The notes: generated from the sequence alone by a model not told the origin. A DNA stretch of 64,000 nucleotides from Planococcus sp. PAMC 21323 (GCF_000785555.1 NZ_CP009129.1:2542001-2606000), one strand, 5' to 3'. Shown: positions 19,192 to 29,185, numbered from the stretch's first letter. A program made the numbers and translations.

Positions 19192-20211
19192 ATGCAACAT
19201 GTAGAACGAGAGATTACTGAATTCGTAAAACTTTGTGATGCAAAAGGCCAATTAAATCCCAATGCTATTGGATATGCAAAGCAGCCATTGGTAGAAAGCA
19301 ATTTACGTGGAAATTTTTTGCGTAAAAAAAAGTGGAACTATTGGTGTGTATTCGGAGATGAGATCTTATTTTCGGCAACTATTTCCCACTTGGACTATGC
19401 GACCGTCTGTTTTGTGTATTTCTTAAATTATGAAACACAACGTTTTTATGAGAAAACCGTTGTGCTGCCATATACCCGACATGTGAAACTATCCGATAAT
19501 GTATTAGATCCTTGTTACTTCCGAAGTGATGCTATGACGATTGAATCTGTATATAGCCAAGATGCCACACATTTAACCGTTAGCGTAAAAGAATTTGATG
19601 GAGAAGATTTAGAAGCAATACTGGTTATTTCCCATCCTAAAAATTACGAATCCTTAAATGTCGTTGTTCCTTGGAATCGCCAAACCTTTCAATTTACTGG
19701 GAAACATACATCTCTTCCAGTCAGCGGCATGGTAAAGATAGGAAACCAGCGTTTCGAATTTGAGAAACTCGATAGTTTTGCAGTACTAGATTATGGGCGA
19801 GGCGTTTTGCCACGAGAATCTCATTGGAATTGGGCAATGGCTTCGCAACGTTCACTTGGAAAAGTTATTGGTCTGAATTTAGGTGGAAAGTGGACAGATG
19901 GTACCGGAATGACAGAAAACGCTTTTTTTGTTAACGGCAAAATGACAAAAATACATGAAGATGTTTTGTTTCATTATGACCGCGAAAATTATAAGAAACC
20001 GTGGCTGATTCACAGTAAGTTTTCCGATGATGTGCGGCTAACTTTTTCTCCGTTTTTTGAACGTACAACCAAAACCGATGCACGTCTTGTCAAATCGGAA
20101 GTCCATCAATTGTTTGGTTATTATAATGGTTATGTTCGCTATTCAGATGGAAAAAAATTAAAGATTACACAGCTTCTTGGTTCTATTGATGAATATTATG
20201 CGAAATGGTAA
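19192..20211 (+). CDS. DUF2804 domain-containing protein
   Basis: 339 residues from ATG 19192, preferred because AGGTGG lies 5 bp upstream; an earlier ATG at 19168 abuts AGGAG with no spacing. It matches the DUF2804 family: ESNLRGNFLRKKKWNYW near residue 40, FDSFAVLDYGRG-like text as DSFAVLDYGRG, and HWNWAMASQR with GLNLGGKWTDGTGMTENAF. The fold is probably all-beta and no enzyme motif is known. No signal peptide or membrane segment. It converges on the GDPD gene at a shared bidirectional terminator. Confidence 0.8.
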   Translation: MQHVEREITEFVKLCDAKGQLNPNAIGYAKQPLVESNLRGNFLRKKKWNYWCVFGDEILFSATISHLDYATVCFVYFLNYETQRFYEKTVVLPYTRHVKLSDNVLDPCYFRSDAMTIESVYSQDATHLTVSVKEFDGEDLEAILVISHPKNYESLNVVVPWNRQTFQFTGKHTSLPVSGMVKIGNQRFEFEKLDSFAVLDYGRGVLPRESHWNWAMASQRSLGKVIGLNLGGKWTDGTGMTENAFFVNGKMTKIHEDVLFHYDRENYKKPWLIHSKFSDDVRLTFSPFFERTTKTDARLVKSEVHQLFGYYNGYVRYSDGKKLKITQLLGSIDEYYAKW

Positions 20212-20214
20212 AAC

Positions 20215-20248
20215 AAAAAGACGCGTCGGATTCTCGACGCGTCTTTTT
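20215..20248. terminator. Bidirectional terminator, DUF2804 / GDPD
   Basis: AAAAAGACGCGTCG (20215-20228) / complement at 20235-20248; poly-A and poly-T flanks. Confidence 0.9.
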
Positions 20249-20961
20249 TATTCGAAATGTGCCAACATTTTTTCTGGATAATCCGTAAAAATACCATGGA
20301 CACCAATTCTTTGGAGTTCTTCTGCATAACTTATATCATTAACTGTATAAACATAAACAATTGCGCCTTTTCGTAAAGCGTCAGTCGTCATCTTTCTAAA
20401 AGCTGAAGGCAAAGATACATGGATTCGTTTTGTTCCGATTACTCGTGCATAATCATAAACATCTACTAATACTTCAAAGGTTAAAATGGCACTTTCTACT
20501 TGTTTTCCTTGTACAACAGATTGAATGTCTTCATGATTAAAAGAGGATAATAGAATACGATTTCTAAACCCGCGCTTTGCGGCCAAATCAATTACTTTAT
20601 CAGCCAAGCCATCGTACGGAAAAACATCTGATTTTATTTCGATGTTTAGACGATGGTTTGTGTCTTCAAAGATATCGAATACTTCATCTAGCGTAGGAAT
20701 TTTTTCCCCGCTCCATTCTTCTGAATACCAAGAACCGCAATCTAATTGCTTTAACTCTTTTAATGTTAATTCTTTTACATAGCCTTTGCCATTGGTTGTA
20801 CGATTGACTTTTTCATCATGAATAATGACGATTTCACCATCTTTTGTTAGGTGAACGTCAATTTCTACGCCTGTAATTGGCAATTCAGCCGCTGCACGAA
20901 AGGCTGCTAACGTATTTTCGGGATATGAGCCCGAGCAACCTCTATGAGCAAAAATTTTCAC
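20248..20961 (-). CDS. Glycerophosphodiester phosphodiesterase
   Basis: 237 residues, cytoplasmic (no signal peptide). Catalytic/metal residues are the HR of AHRGCSGSYPENTLAAF at the N-terminus, the EID of VEIDVHLTKDG and the H of IIHDEKVNRTTNG. It hydrolyses glycerophosphodiesters to glycerol-3-phosphate and an alcohol. GTG 20961 with AGGAGGG placed at the end of kynA, so it is coupled to kynA by a 10-bp gap. No metabolic link between the two is obvious. Confidence 0.93.
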   Translation of the reverse strand: MKIFAHRGCSGSYPENTLAAFRAAAELPITGVEIDVHLTKDGEIVIIHDEKVNRTTNGKGYVKELTLKELKQLDCGSWYSEEWSGEKIPTLDEVFDIFEDTNHRLNIEIKSDVFPYDGLADKVIDLAAKRGFRNRILLSSFNHEDIQSVVQGKQVESAILTFEVLVDVYDYARVIGTKRIHVSLPSAFRKMTTDALRKGAIVYVYTVNDISYAEELQRIGVHGIFTDYPEKMLAHFE

Positions 20962-20971
20962 AAAAACCCTC

Positions 20972-21826
20972 CTAAATATCGGTTCTTATTTCCCATAGTT
21001 CCGGGAAGAAGTATTGATCTAGTACTTTCTTCAAATAATTAACTCCTGATGAACCGCCTGTTCCTTGTTTGAATCCGATAATGCGCTCGACTGTTTTCAT
21101 GTGACGGAAACGCCATTGCTGAAGCCAGTCTTCAATATCCACTAGTTTTTCTGCAAGTTGATAAAGCTCCCAGTGCGTATCTACATCGCGGTACACAATT
21201 TTCCAAGCTTCACGGACACTTTCGTTGGATTCATAAACCATGCTCACGTCTCGCTCTAAAACTTCTTTATCTATGACAAAGCCACTTCTCGCCAGCTTTT
21301 GAATCGCGGCATCATAGAGTCCTGGTGCATTAAATGCTTTTTCTAATTCGGCATGAAGCGGTGCATCTTTTTCGTAAATTTTCAACACGTGTTTCGTTTT
21401 GTAGCCAAGAGCAAACTCAATCATTCGGTATTGATAAGATTGGAATCCACTAGCATTACCTAGATCATCGCGGAATTCCATATACTCTGCAGGTGTTAAT
21501 GTCGACAAGACATCCCAACCTTGAATGATTTGTGATTGTATGCGAGATACTCTTGCTAGCTGCTTGAATGCTGGCTGAAGGTCGTCTTTTCCGATATGAT
21601 CAATAGCTGATTGCAGCTCATGTAAAATCAATTTCATCCATAATTCCGATACTTGATGAATAATGATGAATAAGGTTTCATCATGATGTCCACTCACACC
21701 TTCTTGTGCAGTTAATAGTTTATCAAGATGAAGATAATCACCATAAGTCATGCTTTCTTTAAAATCCGTTCGGATGTTTTTTTCGGATGCTGCAGCAATA
21801 TTTTGGCCATTTTCGTAGTTGTTCAT
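20972..21826 (-). CDS. kynA: Tryptophan 2,3-dioxygenase
   Basis: 284 residues from ATG 21826 (GGAG 8 bp upstream; the in-frame GTG at 21835 overlaps that GGAG). Haem enzyme that opens tryptophan to N-formylkynurenine. Family hallmarks: [26 protein letters not shown] near residue 55, and [22 protein letters not shown] near the C-terminus. kynB and kynU, which usually follow in Bacillales, are not in the window; instead a GDPD gene follows. The enzyme could feed a kynurenine branch whose other genes lie elsewhere. Confidence 0.95.
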   Translation of the reverse strand: MNNYENGQNIAAASEKNIRTDFKESMTYGDYLHLDKLLTAQEGVSGHHDETLFIIIHQVSELWMKLILHELQSAIDHIGKDDLQPAFKQLARVSRIQSQIIQGWDVLSTLTPAEYMEFRDDLGNASGFQSYQYRMIEFALGYKTKHVLKIYEKDAPLHAELEKAFNAPGLYDAAIQKLARSGFVIDKEVLERDVSMVYESNESVREAWKIVYRDVDTHWELYQLAEKLVDIEDWLQQWRFRHMKTVERIIGFKQGTGGSSGVNYLKKVLDQYFFPELWEIRTDI

Positions 21827-21920
21827 CCCTATCACTCCGTTTCATCTCGGCTTTAGCTCAGCTAGTTTTACTGTTCACCTATTCTATAAATAGTGCTAGT
21901 TCGTAAATACTCGTATTGGT

Positions 21921-22769
21921 TTATAAGTCCGTTTTTGACTTCCAATAAGAAACGGTTTGCATACGGTCAAATCCAGACTTCTCGTACACGTGTAATGCTT
22001 GGTTAGTTGTTTCAACATCAAGATGGACTGCGTTCAATTCTCGCTTATACGCCAACTCACGGCACCATTTCAATAGTTGTTTGCCATATCCTTTGCCCTG
22101 ATGGTCCGGGTGAACTGCAAATGCTGTAACCCATAAAACCTGCTCTTCAGTCACGAGCGTTGCAGTTCCAAGCACTTGTTGATCTTTTTGAAGCAGCCAG
22201 ATTTCTCTTTCTGAGTCCACCATATTATGTTCTAAAATCGGTAAAATCGTGTCATCAAATGCAGCTATTAATAGCTTAGTTACCTCTTCCGCTTGTCCTG
22301 TTAAAGGCGCGATTATTAAATCATCCGGTAGTTTACTTTCTGGTAATGGCTCTGCGGAAAGAAGAATTTCATGAAAATCAAGTTCATATGCTAAACTCTC
22401 CATGAATCCAGCGATTTCTATATCCTCTACAAACGCTACTAATTCACTTTCGGCCTGACGTTGCGCTAAGCCGTGCGAAATGCCATCTGATAAAGCAGTA
22501 CCCAGTGACAATCTTCTGTACTCTGGGTGGACGTATAGTGACCATTCGTAATGGTGTAATCCCACCATATCTGCTGCTGTTGCTACACCGATTAACTCCT
22601 CTTGTTCCGTATATGCAAGTACTGCAAACCCTCTTGCATCTGCAGCTTTCCATAAAGTCGGATGAAGTACTGACCACGATTCAGCTGGCAAATTTTCTAG
22701 TAATTTCGTCATATCGTTAGCTGTTTGCTCATCTACTGGAAATGAACTAATTGATAATGATAAATCCAA
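21921..22769 (-). CDS. GNAT family N-acetyltransferase, two tandem GNAT folds
   Basis: 282 residues. N-terminal half (about 1-140) has a degenerate GNAT acetyl-CoA loop (HPEYRRLSLGTALSDG); the C-terminal half has a good one (HPDHQGKGYGKQLLKW, about 225-240). The substrate is unknown. TTG start at 22769 with AGGAGGTG 5 bp upstream, an unambiguous non-ATG start. It is the single gene between kynA and the ABC exporter. Confidence 0.85.
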   Translation of the reverse strand: MDLSLSISSFPVDEQTANDMTKLLENLPAESWSVLHPTLWKAADARGFAVLAYTEQEELIGVATAADMVGLHHYEWSLYVHPEYRRLSLGTALSDGISHGLAQRQAESELVAFVEDIEIAGFMESLAYELDFHEILLSAEPLPESKLPDDLIIAPLTGQAEEVTKLLIAAFDDTILPILEHNMVDSEREIWLLQKDQQVLGTATLVTEEQVLWVTAFAVHPDHQGKGYGKQLLKWCRELAYKRELNAVHLDVETTNQALHVYEKSGFDRMQTVSYWKSKTDL

Positions 22770-22884
22770 TTTAACACCTCCTATTAACTTGATTTGGTTT
22801 GTTCACGATTTTAGCTGTTTATTAAAATCATTCGGTATTTTTATCCTATCACACCGCAGGAAAGAGTGGCGTTATGAAAATAAA

Positions 22885-22920
22885 GAAAAAGGTCTGCTCC
22901 GTATAAACGGGAGCAGACCT
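22885..22920 (-). terminator. Terminator of the ABC exporter operon
   Basis: AGGTCTGCTCC (22890-22900) / GGAGCAGACCT (22910-22920), minus-strand U-run. Confidence 0.85.
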
Positions 22921-22924
22921 AACC

Positions 22925-24748
22925 TTATAATTTTGCTTCTGATAGCATGTTAGCATATATGCCTTTTGCATCTAGTAATTGTTGCTGCGTACCTGACTCT
23001 ACTAATTTTCCCATCTCCATGACGAGTACTAAATCCGCCTTACGGATGGTATTCAGTCGGTGTGCGATAACGAAACTTGTACGTCCTGCCATAAGACGCT
23101 CTAATGCTTCTTGAATTTTTAGCTCTGTAACCGTATCGATGCTACTTGTGGCTTCGTCTAGCAATAAAATAACAGGATCTGCAATCAATGCGCGTGCAAT
23201 AGACAGCAATTGCTTTTGACCTTGACTAATCATCGAACCGTCGCCTGTTAAAATCGTATCGTAACCATTTGGTAGCTTTTCGATAAATTCGTGTGCGTTA
23301 GCACCTTTGGCAGCTTCTATTACTTCTTCATCTGTTGCGTCAAGTTTGCCGTAACGAATATTTTCACTAACTGTCGCTTCGAACAAAAATGGATCTTGCA
23401 GCACAAAAGCAATTTGTTTCCGTAATGTTTCACGCGGCATGGAAGCAATCGGTAAACCATCCAAGCGAATCTCCCCTTTATTAGCATCGTAGAAACGCGC
23501 TAATAGTTGCATGATGGTTGTTTTGCCAGCTCCCGTTGCTCCAACCAAAGCCGTTGTTTGACCAATGCCGACGGTAAAACTAACATCGTTAATGGTCCAG
23601 TCTTCTTCTGCTCCTTCGTACTTAAAAGAAACCTGATCGAAAACTACTTCACCTTTTAGTTTTTTATCAACATTCAACACTAAATCATCTTTTTCTTCTG
23701 TTTCGTCCATAATAGCAAAAACACGTTCTGCCCCAGCAATCGCTGATAACACCGTATTAAACTGGTTTGCCAAATCATTTAATGGCCGTGTAAATTGCCG
23801 TGAATACTCAGTAAAAATAACGATAACTCCAATAGAAACCGAACCATTTAAAGCGAGAATCCCACCGACACCCGCAACAACCGCAAAACTGCCGTTATTC
23901 AAAAAGTTCATGACTTTTGGAATAAATCCAGCATAAGTCCATGCCCAAAATCCAGCTTGACGGAGGTTTTCACTTTTTTCCCGAAACTCTTCCATGACAC
24001 GCGGTTCTTGTGAAAAAGCTTTGACAATCTTTTGGCCAGAAATGGTTTCTTCAATCATGCCATTTAATTCACCAATAGCCTTTTGTTGTTCTTTATACAG
24101 CCTGCTCGTACGTTTAGTAATCCATTGAATGGATACATACATAAGCGGAATAATAATTAATGTTAATAGCGTCAATAATGGACTAAGGGTCAACATGACG
24201 ATCGCTGTACCCGTTAAGGTTAATATGCTTGAAAATACCTGAATAAATGATGTGTTCAAAGTAGATGAAACGTTTTCAATATCGTTGGTCATTCGACTCA
24301 TCAATTCTCCGTGCTGTCGCTTATCAAAAAACGTCACAGGCAATCGTTGAAGATGTGAAAAAAGTCTTGTCCGTAAGCGATAAATCACTTGTTGAGCAAT
24401 CCCAACCATCCAGAAATTTTGTAAATACAAAGATACAGAATGGCCAATATAAACCAAAATCAGCCAAAGTACGACCATACCCATTCCGCTAAAACTTTGA
24501 GGAACAATATATTCATCAATAATAAAACCGATTAAATACGGTCCAAGCAACGCCATCGCTGAGCTGACAAACACAAGCGCCAATACAACAATTAATAAAA
24601 AGCGCTGCTCATCGACTAACTTCCATATTTTCAAAAGGGTCGATTTCCAGTTTTTTGCACGTTCATCTTTTTTATCCTTCTTTTTGGTTAAATCTTCTTT
24701 TGTCAAAATGGGTTCATAACCAAATGGTCGACGGATGGCATCAAACAT
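22925..24748 (-). CDS. Heterodimeric ABC exporter subunit 2 (YfiC-like), catalytic Walker B
   Basis: 607 residues: six-helix exporter domain (about 45-330) then an ATPase. Walker A GATGAGKTT (403-411) and Walker B LLLDEATSSID with catalytic E532 are canonical, but the signature is SQGQK (508-512) in place of SGGQ. Start ATG 24748 is chosen because AGGAGG lies 9 bp upstream; ATG 24754 is only 3 bp from it. The gene overlaps the end of the partner by 8 bp. The degenerate signature combined with the partner's degenerate Walker B builds one inactive ATP site. Substrate unknown; multidrug or lipid export are family possibilities. Confidence 0.9.
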   Translation of the reverse strand: MFDAIRRPFGYEPILTKEDLTKKKDKKDERAKNWKSTLLKIWKLVDEQRFLLIVVLALVFVSSAMALLGPYLIGFIIDEYIVPQSFSGMGMVVLWLILVYIGHSVSLYLQNFWMVGIAQQVIYRLRTRLFSHLQRLPVTFFDKRQHGELMSRMTNDIENVSSTLNTSFIQVFSSILTLTGTAIVMLTLSPLLTLLTLIIIPLMYVSIQWITKRTSRLYKEQQKAIGELNGMIEETISGQKIVKAFSQEPRVMEEFREKSENLRQAGFWAWTYAGFIPKVMNFLNNGSFAVVAGVGGILALNGSVSIGVIVIFTEYSRQFTRPLNDLANQFNTVLSAIAGAERVFAIMDETEEKDDLVLNVDKKLKGEVVFDQVSFKYEGAEEDWTINDVSFTVGIGQTTALVGATGAGKTTIMQLLARFYDANKGEIRLDGLPIASMPRETLRKQIAFVLQDPFLFEATVSENIRYGKLDATDEEVIEAAKGANAHEFIEKLPNGYDTILTGDGSMISQGQKQLLSIARALIADPVILLLDEATSSIDTVTELKIQEALERLMAGRTSFVIAHRLNTIRKADLVLVMEMGKLVESGTQQQLLDAKGIYANMLSEAKL

Positions 24749-26468
24749 ATTCATCCACCTCCTCTTCTTGTTGAGACATTGCAATTTGACGATACAGTTC
24801 CGAATGATACATTAAATGTTCATGCGTCCCGTAAGCAGAAATCTGCCCTTCTTCTAACAATAAAATCCGGTCTGCTCTCATCGCTGTTCGAATTTTTTGT
24901 GTAACTACGAGCATTGTCGCATGTTCTTGTTCAAGCTCTTCCCATAACGCGCCTTCGGTTTTAACATCTAATGCGCTCGTACTATCATCTAAAACTAAAA
25001 TCGATGGATTGCGAACTAAAGCTCGTGCAATTGACAGCCGTTGTTTTTGCCCTCCCGATAAATTCACGCCTTTTTGACCAACGCGAGTGGAATAACCTTT
25101 CGGGAAGCGTTCAACGGTTTCATGGATTTGTGCTTTAATCGCAGCATCCGCTAATTCATCTTGTACAACTTCGTCTTTCCCCCAAGCAAGGTTATTGGAA
25201 ATTGTTCCTGTAAAAAGTAACGATTGTTGCGGGACAATGCCAATGGTTTTACGTAGTTCACGCATCGACCATTCGGTAACATCACGACCATGCAATGAAA
25301 CAACGCCTTCTGTTGCATCGTAAAAACGCGGTAGCAACTGCAGTAACGTAGACTTTCCTGATCCTGTAGCTCCCATAATTGCTAGTTTTTCATTAGGTTG
25401 TAATTCAAAAGAAATATTCTTTAATACAGCCTTGTTTGTTCCAGGGTACATGAATGATACGTTGTCGAAACGGACTTCTCCTGGGCGTATAGCTTCTTTT
25501 TCTCCAACATCTTCTTGTTCATGTCCGTCTTCTGCAAGCAGCACTTCTTCTAGTCGCTCAGAAGATGCTTTTGCTCGTGCAAAAATCATAATAATAAACG
25601 AAAACATCGAAAAAGCACCGGTCATGCGCATTGCGTAGTTGACAATCGCCACTAATTCACCAATTTGTGCTCCGCCCGCTCGAATTTCAAAAGCACCAAA
25701 CCATAAAACAGCGAGTAACGACACGTTCATTCCAAATAACAAAATCGGTAAAATAATTTCCATGATTCGGAATGCTTTTACGGTATCTATTTTTAAATCT
25801 CCCGCAACTTCAGAAAAACGGTTTGCTTCGTATTTCCCACGCAAATACGCTTTGATCAAACGTACAGCTTGAAGGTTTTCTTGAACAATTCGATTGACCC
25901 GATCAAGTCGTTTTTGAACAAATCCAAAATACGACACGCCTTTTTTTACCATAATATAAAGAAATGCAAGCAAAAACGGAAAGACAATCACTAAATATAA
26001 TGCCAATTTAGGATTAACTACAAAAGCCATAATCATACTTCCGACAACAAGAAGTGGTGCGCGCAACATAATTCGCAAGCCCATATACAATACTTGTTGA
26101 ACCAATGTCACATCACTCGTTAGTCTTGTAATAAGCCCAGATGCTGGGAATTTATTAAACATTGCTAATGAAAATGATTGGATCTTCCCATACACAGCTT
26201 GCCGTAAGTCAAAAGAAAAACTTTGAGAAGCATGCGCTGCAAAATACGAATTGATGATTCCTGAAGCAAAAGCAATCACTGAAAGAGCCATCAATACAAT
26301 TCCTAATTGAATGATGATATCTTGGTCTCTTGCGACAATTCCTTTGTCAATAATGCTTGCAATGACTAACGGTTGCATTAATTCCACTGCTAATTCTAGT
26401 AACATTAATATAAGTGCAATGACAATATAAAATTTATATGGTTTTGCATATGAAAAAACTGTTTTCAC
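24741..26468 (-). CDS. Heterodimeric ABC exporter subunit 1 (YfiB-like), degenerate Walker B
   Basis: 575 residues with six transmembrane helices (about 12-300) and an ATPase. Walker A GATGSGKST (366-374) and signature LSGGQ (470-474) are intact. Walker B reads ILVLDDSTSALD, with D495 where the catalytic Glu should be, and the switch His is Gln (VVTQKI, Q524). These are the changes seen in the degenerate half of heterodimeric exporters such as BmrCD or TM287/288. GTG 26468 with AGGGGGA upstream. Length and order of the pair resemble B. subtilis YfiB-YfiC. Confidence 0.9.
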   Translation of the reverse strand: MKTVFSYAKPYKFYIVIALILMLLELAVELMQPLVIASIIDKGIVARDQDIIIQLGIVLMALSVIAFASGIINSYFAAHASQSFSFDLRQAVYGKIQSFSLAMFNKFPASGLITRLTSDVTLVQQVLYMGLRIMLRAPLLVVGSMIMAFVVNPKLALYLVIVFPFLLAFLYIMVKKGVSYFGFVQKRLDRVNRIVQENLQAVRLIKAYLRGKYEANRFSEVAGDLKIDTVKAFRIMEIILPILLFGMNVSLLAVLWFGAFEIRAGGAQIGELVAIVNYAMRMTGAFSMFSFIIMIFARAKASSERLEEVLLAEDGHEQEDVGEKEAIRPGEVRFDNVSFMYPGTNKAVLKNISFELQPNEKLAIMGATGSGKSTLLQLLPRFYDATEGVVSLHGRDVTEWSMRELRKTIGIVPQQSLLFTGTISNNLAWGKDEVVQDELADAAIKAQIHETVERFPKGYSTRVGQKGVNLSGGQKQRLSIARALVRNPSILVLDDSTSALDVKTEGALWEELEQEHATMLVVTQKIRTAMRADRILLLEEGQISAYGTHEHLMYHSELYRQIAMSQQEEEVDEYV

Positions 26469-26557
26469 GAGCGTTCCCCCTAAACGTTTCGAAACCCGAA
26501 CCTTTATACTAAATAGTATGCCACAATTTTCAGATATCGAATAGCAATCTATTCCAT

Positions 26558-26599
26558 TAAAGAAAAGCGATACTCAAATTGAGCACCGCTTTTCTTTAA
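26558..26599 (-). terminator. Terminator of the EamA gene at 26612
   Basis: TTAAAGAAAAGCG arm (26558-26570) pairs with CGCTTTTCTTTAA (26587-26599); A/T flanks. Confidence 0.75.
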
Positions 26600-26611
26600 A
26601 TTACTATTCTT

Positions 26612-27544
26612 TTAATTTATTACTTGCGGTAATTTGTTTTTGTTTTTCTTCTTTTTGGGATTTCCAGCAAGAGATAACCATGCGACAAATACCAACATCG
26701 CAAGTGCGCCTCCTAATTGAACTGGGGATAAAATTTGACCAAACCAAATCATGGATATGACCATCGCTGTCAATGGTTCAAAAGAAGACAAGATACTAGT
26801 TTCAACGGGTGTAATATAACGCATACTGCTAAGAAATAACACAAATGCGGCGGTCCCAAAAATAATAATCCCTATGATTGATCCACTTACTGCTGGTTCT
26901 GCCAAAATTGCAAATTCATTAATCAACGTAGTTGGGTTAATCAACCCTATAAATATTCCGCCAAAAAGCATGGACCAAGCTACGATAAGCAGCACGCCCC
27001 ACTCTTGCATAAGGCGAGCGGGATAAAGCGTATAGAAAGTAAACGCTAGTCCCACTAGAACTCCCCAAAACAAAGCTTCTTCGCTAATAATCAATTGATC
27101 AGGTTTTCCATTCGTCAACAGCAAAAATAAGCCGGCTAACGTCCCTAATATCCCGACAACTTGATAGAGAGGCGGTAGTTTCTTATGCGTTATGGATACA
27201 AAAACTATGATGTATAGCGGAGCCAAAAACTGCATTAATGTTGCTACAACAGCATTACTTGCTTCGATTGCTGCCACAAAGCTATACTGAACACCCAACA
27301 TGCCAAATAACGAAAAAATTAGCAAGGGGCGAATCCAGTACTTATTACGAAAAATAGCCGTAATACGAACGCCTTTCATCTTTAAAAACAAAAGTAGTAA
27401 AGTTCCTGCTACTGTTAAACGAAAGGTTATGATAAATGGCACTGAAATAGTGTAATTATTCATTACCCATTCCATTAAAGGTCCTGTGGCTCCCCACAAA
27501 ATAGCCCCAATCAATATCATAGAAACTCCTTTTAATCGTTCCAT
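26612..27544 (-). CDS. EamA/DMT family transporter
   Basis: 310 residues, ten predicted transmembrane helices in two EamA repeats (about 5-140 and 152-292), as in RhaT/YdcZ-like drug/metabolite transporters. Each repeat starts with a helix rich in small residues (MILIGAILWGATGPL; EEALFWGVLVGLAFTFYTL). The tail after about 292 is strongly basic (KKKKNKNK), consistent with a cytoplasmic C-terminus. Substrate unknown. ATG 27544 with GGAGGAG upstream. A second, unrelated EamA transporter is at 57635. Confidence 0.88.
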   Translation of the reverse strand: MERLKGVSMILIGAILWGATGPLMEWVMNNYTISVPFIITFRLTVAGTLLLLFLKMKGVRITAIFRNKYWIRPLLIFSLFGMLGVQYSFVAAIEASNAVVATLMQFLAPLYIIVFVSITHKKLPPLYQVVGILGTLAGLFLLLTNGKPDQLIISEEALFWGVLVGLAFTFYTLYPARLMQEWGVLLIVAWSMLFGGIFIGLINPTTLINEFAILAEPAVSGSIIGIIIFGTAAFVLFLSSMRYITPVETSILSSFEPLTAMVISMIWFGQILSPVQLGGALAMLVFVAWLSLAGNPKKKKNKNKLPQVIN

Positions 27545-27562
27545 TCACATACTCCTCCCTAT

Positions 27563-27592
27563 AGAAAAACCAATCTAAATAGATTGGTTTAG
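27563..27592 (-). terminator. Terminator of copC-copD
   Basis: AAACCAATCTA (27567-27577) / TAGATTGGTTT (27580-27590) with A-run on the left giving U-run on the minus strand. Confidence 0.75.
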
Positions 27593-27596
27593 TTTT

Positions 27597-28658
27597 TTAA
27601 AATGATAGATTCATCATCAATCCTATATAAAAACAACCAATAAAGCCAATACTGAAAAGAAGAGCCAACCAAGCATTTGCTTTTTTGAAAAAAACCACCA
27701 GCATGACGCTTAAACATAAAAAACTGAGCGCTATTAGCAAAGACCCATTTAACGTTAAATCCAGTTTAGCCCCAATAGGTATGTAGAAAGGTCCTGATAA
27801 CTTTTCAATAAACCAACCACTGCCTTCAATCCGCAAAGTATCATTAACATCGTGAGGTGGAGCTTGTTTGCTCATAATAGCCGTAAACACAAAAACAAAA
27901 AGTAAGAGCAAACTTTCAACTTTTAACCACACTTGTTGAAATTCTTTTTGTTTGTTAAGAAACCCGTTGATCATTGCCGCTAAAAGAACCGGAATAATAC
28001 TGATATGTTTCAATAACAGCAATTGACCATAAGGCAATGCCCATGAATCCACATAATCTGCAGGCGCTACGAAAAAAAACATAATAACAATTCCACTTGC
28101 AAATACGCCCGCAACACAGATTACCGCAAGGGGCGTGAACCATTGTAGAAAAGGACGCCAATTAGCTCCGTTTTTTGCAAACCATGCGACATGAAGCAAA
28201 ACACCTGTCCAAATCGACACGAGAAGAATATGACTCGAATGAAGAGCAAAACCAACCCATAAATCTATTGTCGAAACATGACTATAAAATCCGACAGTTA
28301 AAATAAGCAACAAAATATAAAGTGCTTGTATAGAGCGATTTCCGTTCAAGTAAATTGCAATAGCTAAGATAATGCTAAGCAATAAGGTAATTATCCACCC
28401 TTGCCCAATACGAAACTCCGTTATGGCAATTTGATACGCTTCGAGTGGGCTTACACTACTTTGTAAAAACATAGCCAATTCATAAACAGGAACAAAAGAT
28501 AATAAAGGAATGCTAGCTGTACTAATTAATAATAAAACTTTTGAGCTAGCCAAAAGTGGTTTTTTGTTTTCCGGTATAAACTGCAATAAAACAAAGCCTA
28601 CTAAATACGAAAAAGCAATATATAGAAGTACATCTGCAAATGCTGTAAAGAACATCAT
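27597..28658 (-). CDS. CopD-family copper resistance membrane protein
   Basis: 353 residues, eight or nine transmembrane helices. It contains the CopD domain pattern with histidines near helix ends: ALHSSHILLVSIWTG, VAWFAKNGANW, LKHISIIPVL. CopD with periplasmic-side CopC is proposed to move or bind copper across the membrane. It overlaps the end of copC by 4 bp (ATGA), so the pair is coupled. C-terminal helices (about 295-350) extend beyond the core domain. Confidence 0.85.
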   Translation of the reverse strand: MMFFTAFADVLLYIAFSYLVGFVLLQFIPENKKPLLASSKVLLLISTASIPLLSFVPVYELAMFLQSSVSPLEAYQIAITEFRIGQGWIITLLLSIILAIAIYLNGNRSIQALYILLLILTVGFYSHVSTIDLWVGFALHSSHILLVSIWTGVLLHVAWFAKNGANWRPFLQWFTPLAVICVAGVFASGIVIMFFFVAPADYVDSWALPYGQLLLLKHISIIPVLLAAMINGFLNKQKEFQQVWLKVESLLLLFVFVFTAIMSKQAPPHDVNDTLRIEGSGWFIEKLSGPFYIPIGAKLDLTLNGSLLIALSFLCLSVMLVVFFKKANAWLALLFSIGFIGCFYIGLMMNLSF

Positions 28659-29185
28659 TTCTTCTTCAACAATAGTTTATAAACACCATAAACTGCTAAA
28701 ACAGCAGCCAATACCAATAAGAATGTCACTGGTACATTGCTGTTTTTTTCCGTTTCAAGTTTTGAAGATTTCTTCTCAGATGTGACTGATATTTCATTCG
28801 TATCTGAAACTGCTTCTGTTGTTTCGCTCTCTCCACTTTCGATTGCCATACCGAATGCAATTTCGCCTTCAATCGGATGTCCATCTTCACCAATAATATT
28901 CCACAAAATACGATATGATCCATTTGGCAATGTTCCATTAAACTTACCAATCATTAAATCATTTTTAATCGTTATCTCGTCAAATTCGAAAGAATTATTT
29001 TCACCTTCGATACTCATCGTACTGCCCTCTTCGATTTTAGTACCAAAAACCAATTCTACCTCTGATAATGCTTCTGACATATTTTCGCCTTCAATAGGTG
29101 TCGAAGACAGCAAAGTTGTGTGGGCTTGAACGGAAAAAGGGAAAAGAAACATTAATATAATAACTAATAAAAATTTCTTGTTCAT
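28655..29185 (-). CDS. CopC-domain protein with C-terminal membrane anchor
   Basis: 176 residues. A signal peptide (about 1-21, cleavage after VQA) exposes an N-terminal His (HTTLLSSTPIEGE), which in CopC proteins is a Cu(II) ligand; a second His is in EDGHPIEGEIAFG. The CopC beta-sandwich ends about residue 112, followed by a Ser/Thr/Glu-rich linker and a transmembrane anchor (about 150-170) ending in KKK. It works with copD downstream. ATG 29185 with GAGGT upstream. Confidence 0.88.
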   Translation of the reverse strand: MNKKFLLVIILMFLFPFSVQAHTTLLSSTPIEGENMSEALSEVELVFGTKIEEGSTMSIEGENNSFEFDEITIKNDLMIGKFNGTLPNGSYRILWNIIGEDGHPIEGEIAFGMAIESGESETTEAVSDTNEISVTSEKKSSKLETEKNSNVPVTFLLVLAAVLAVYGVYKLLLKKK

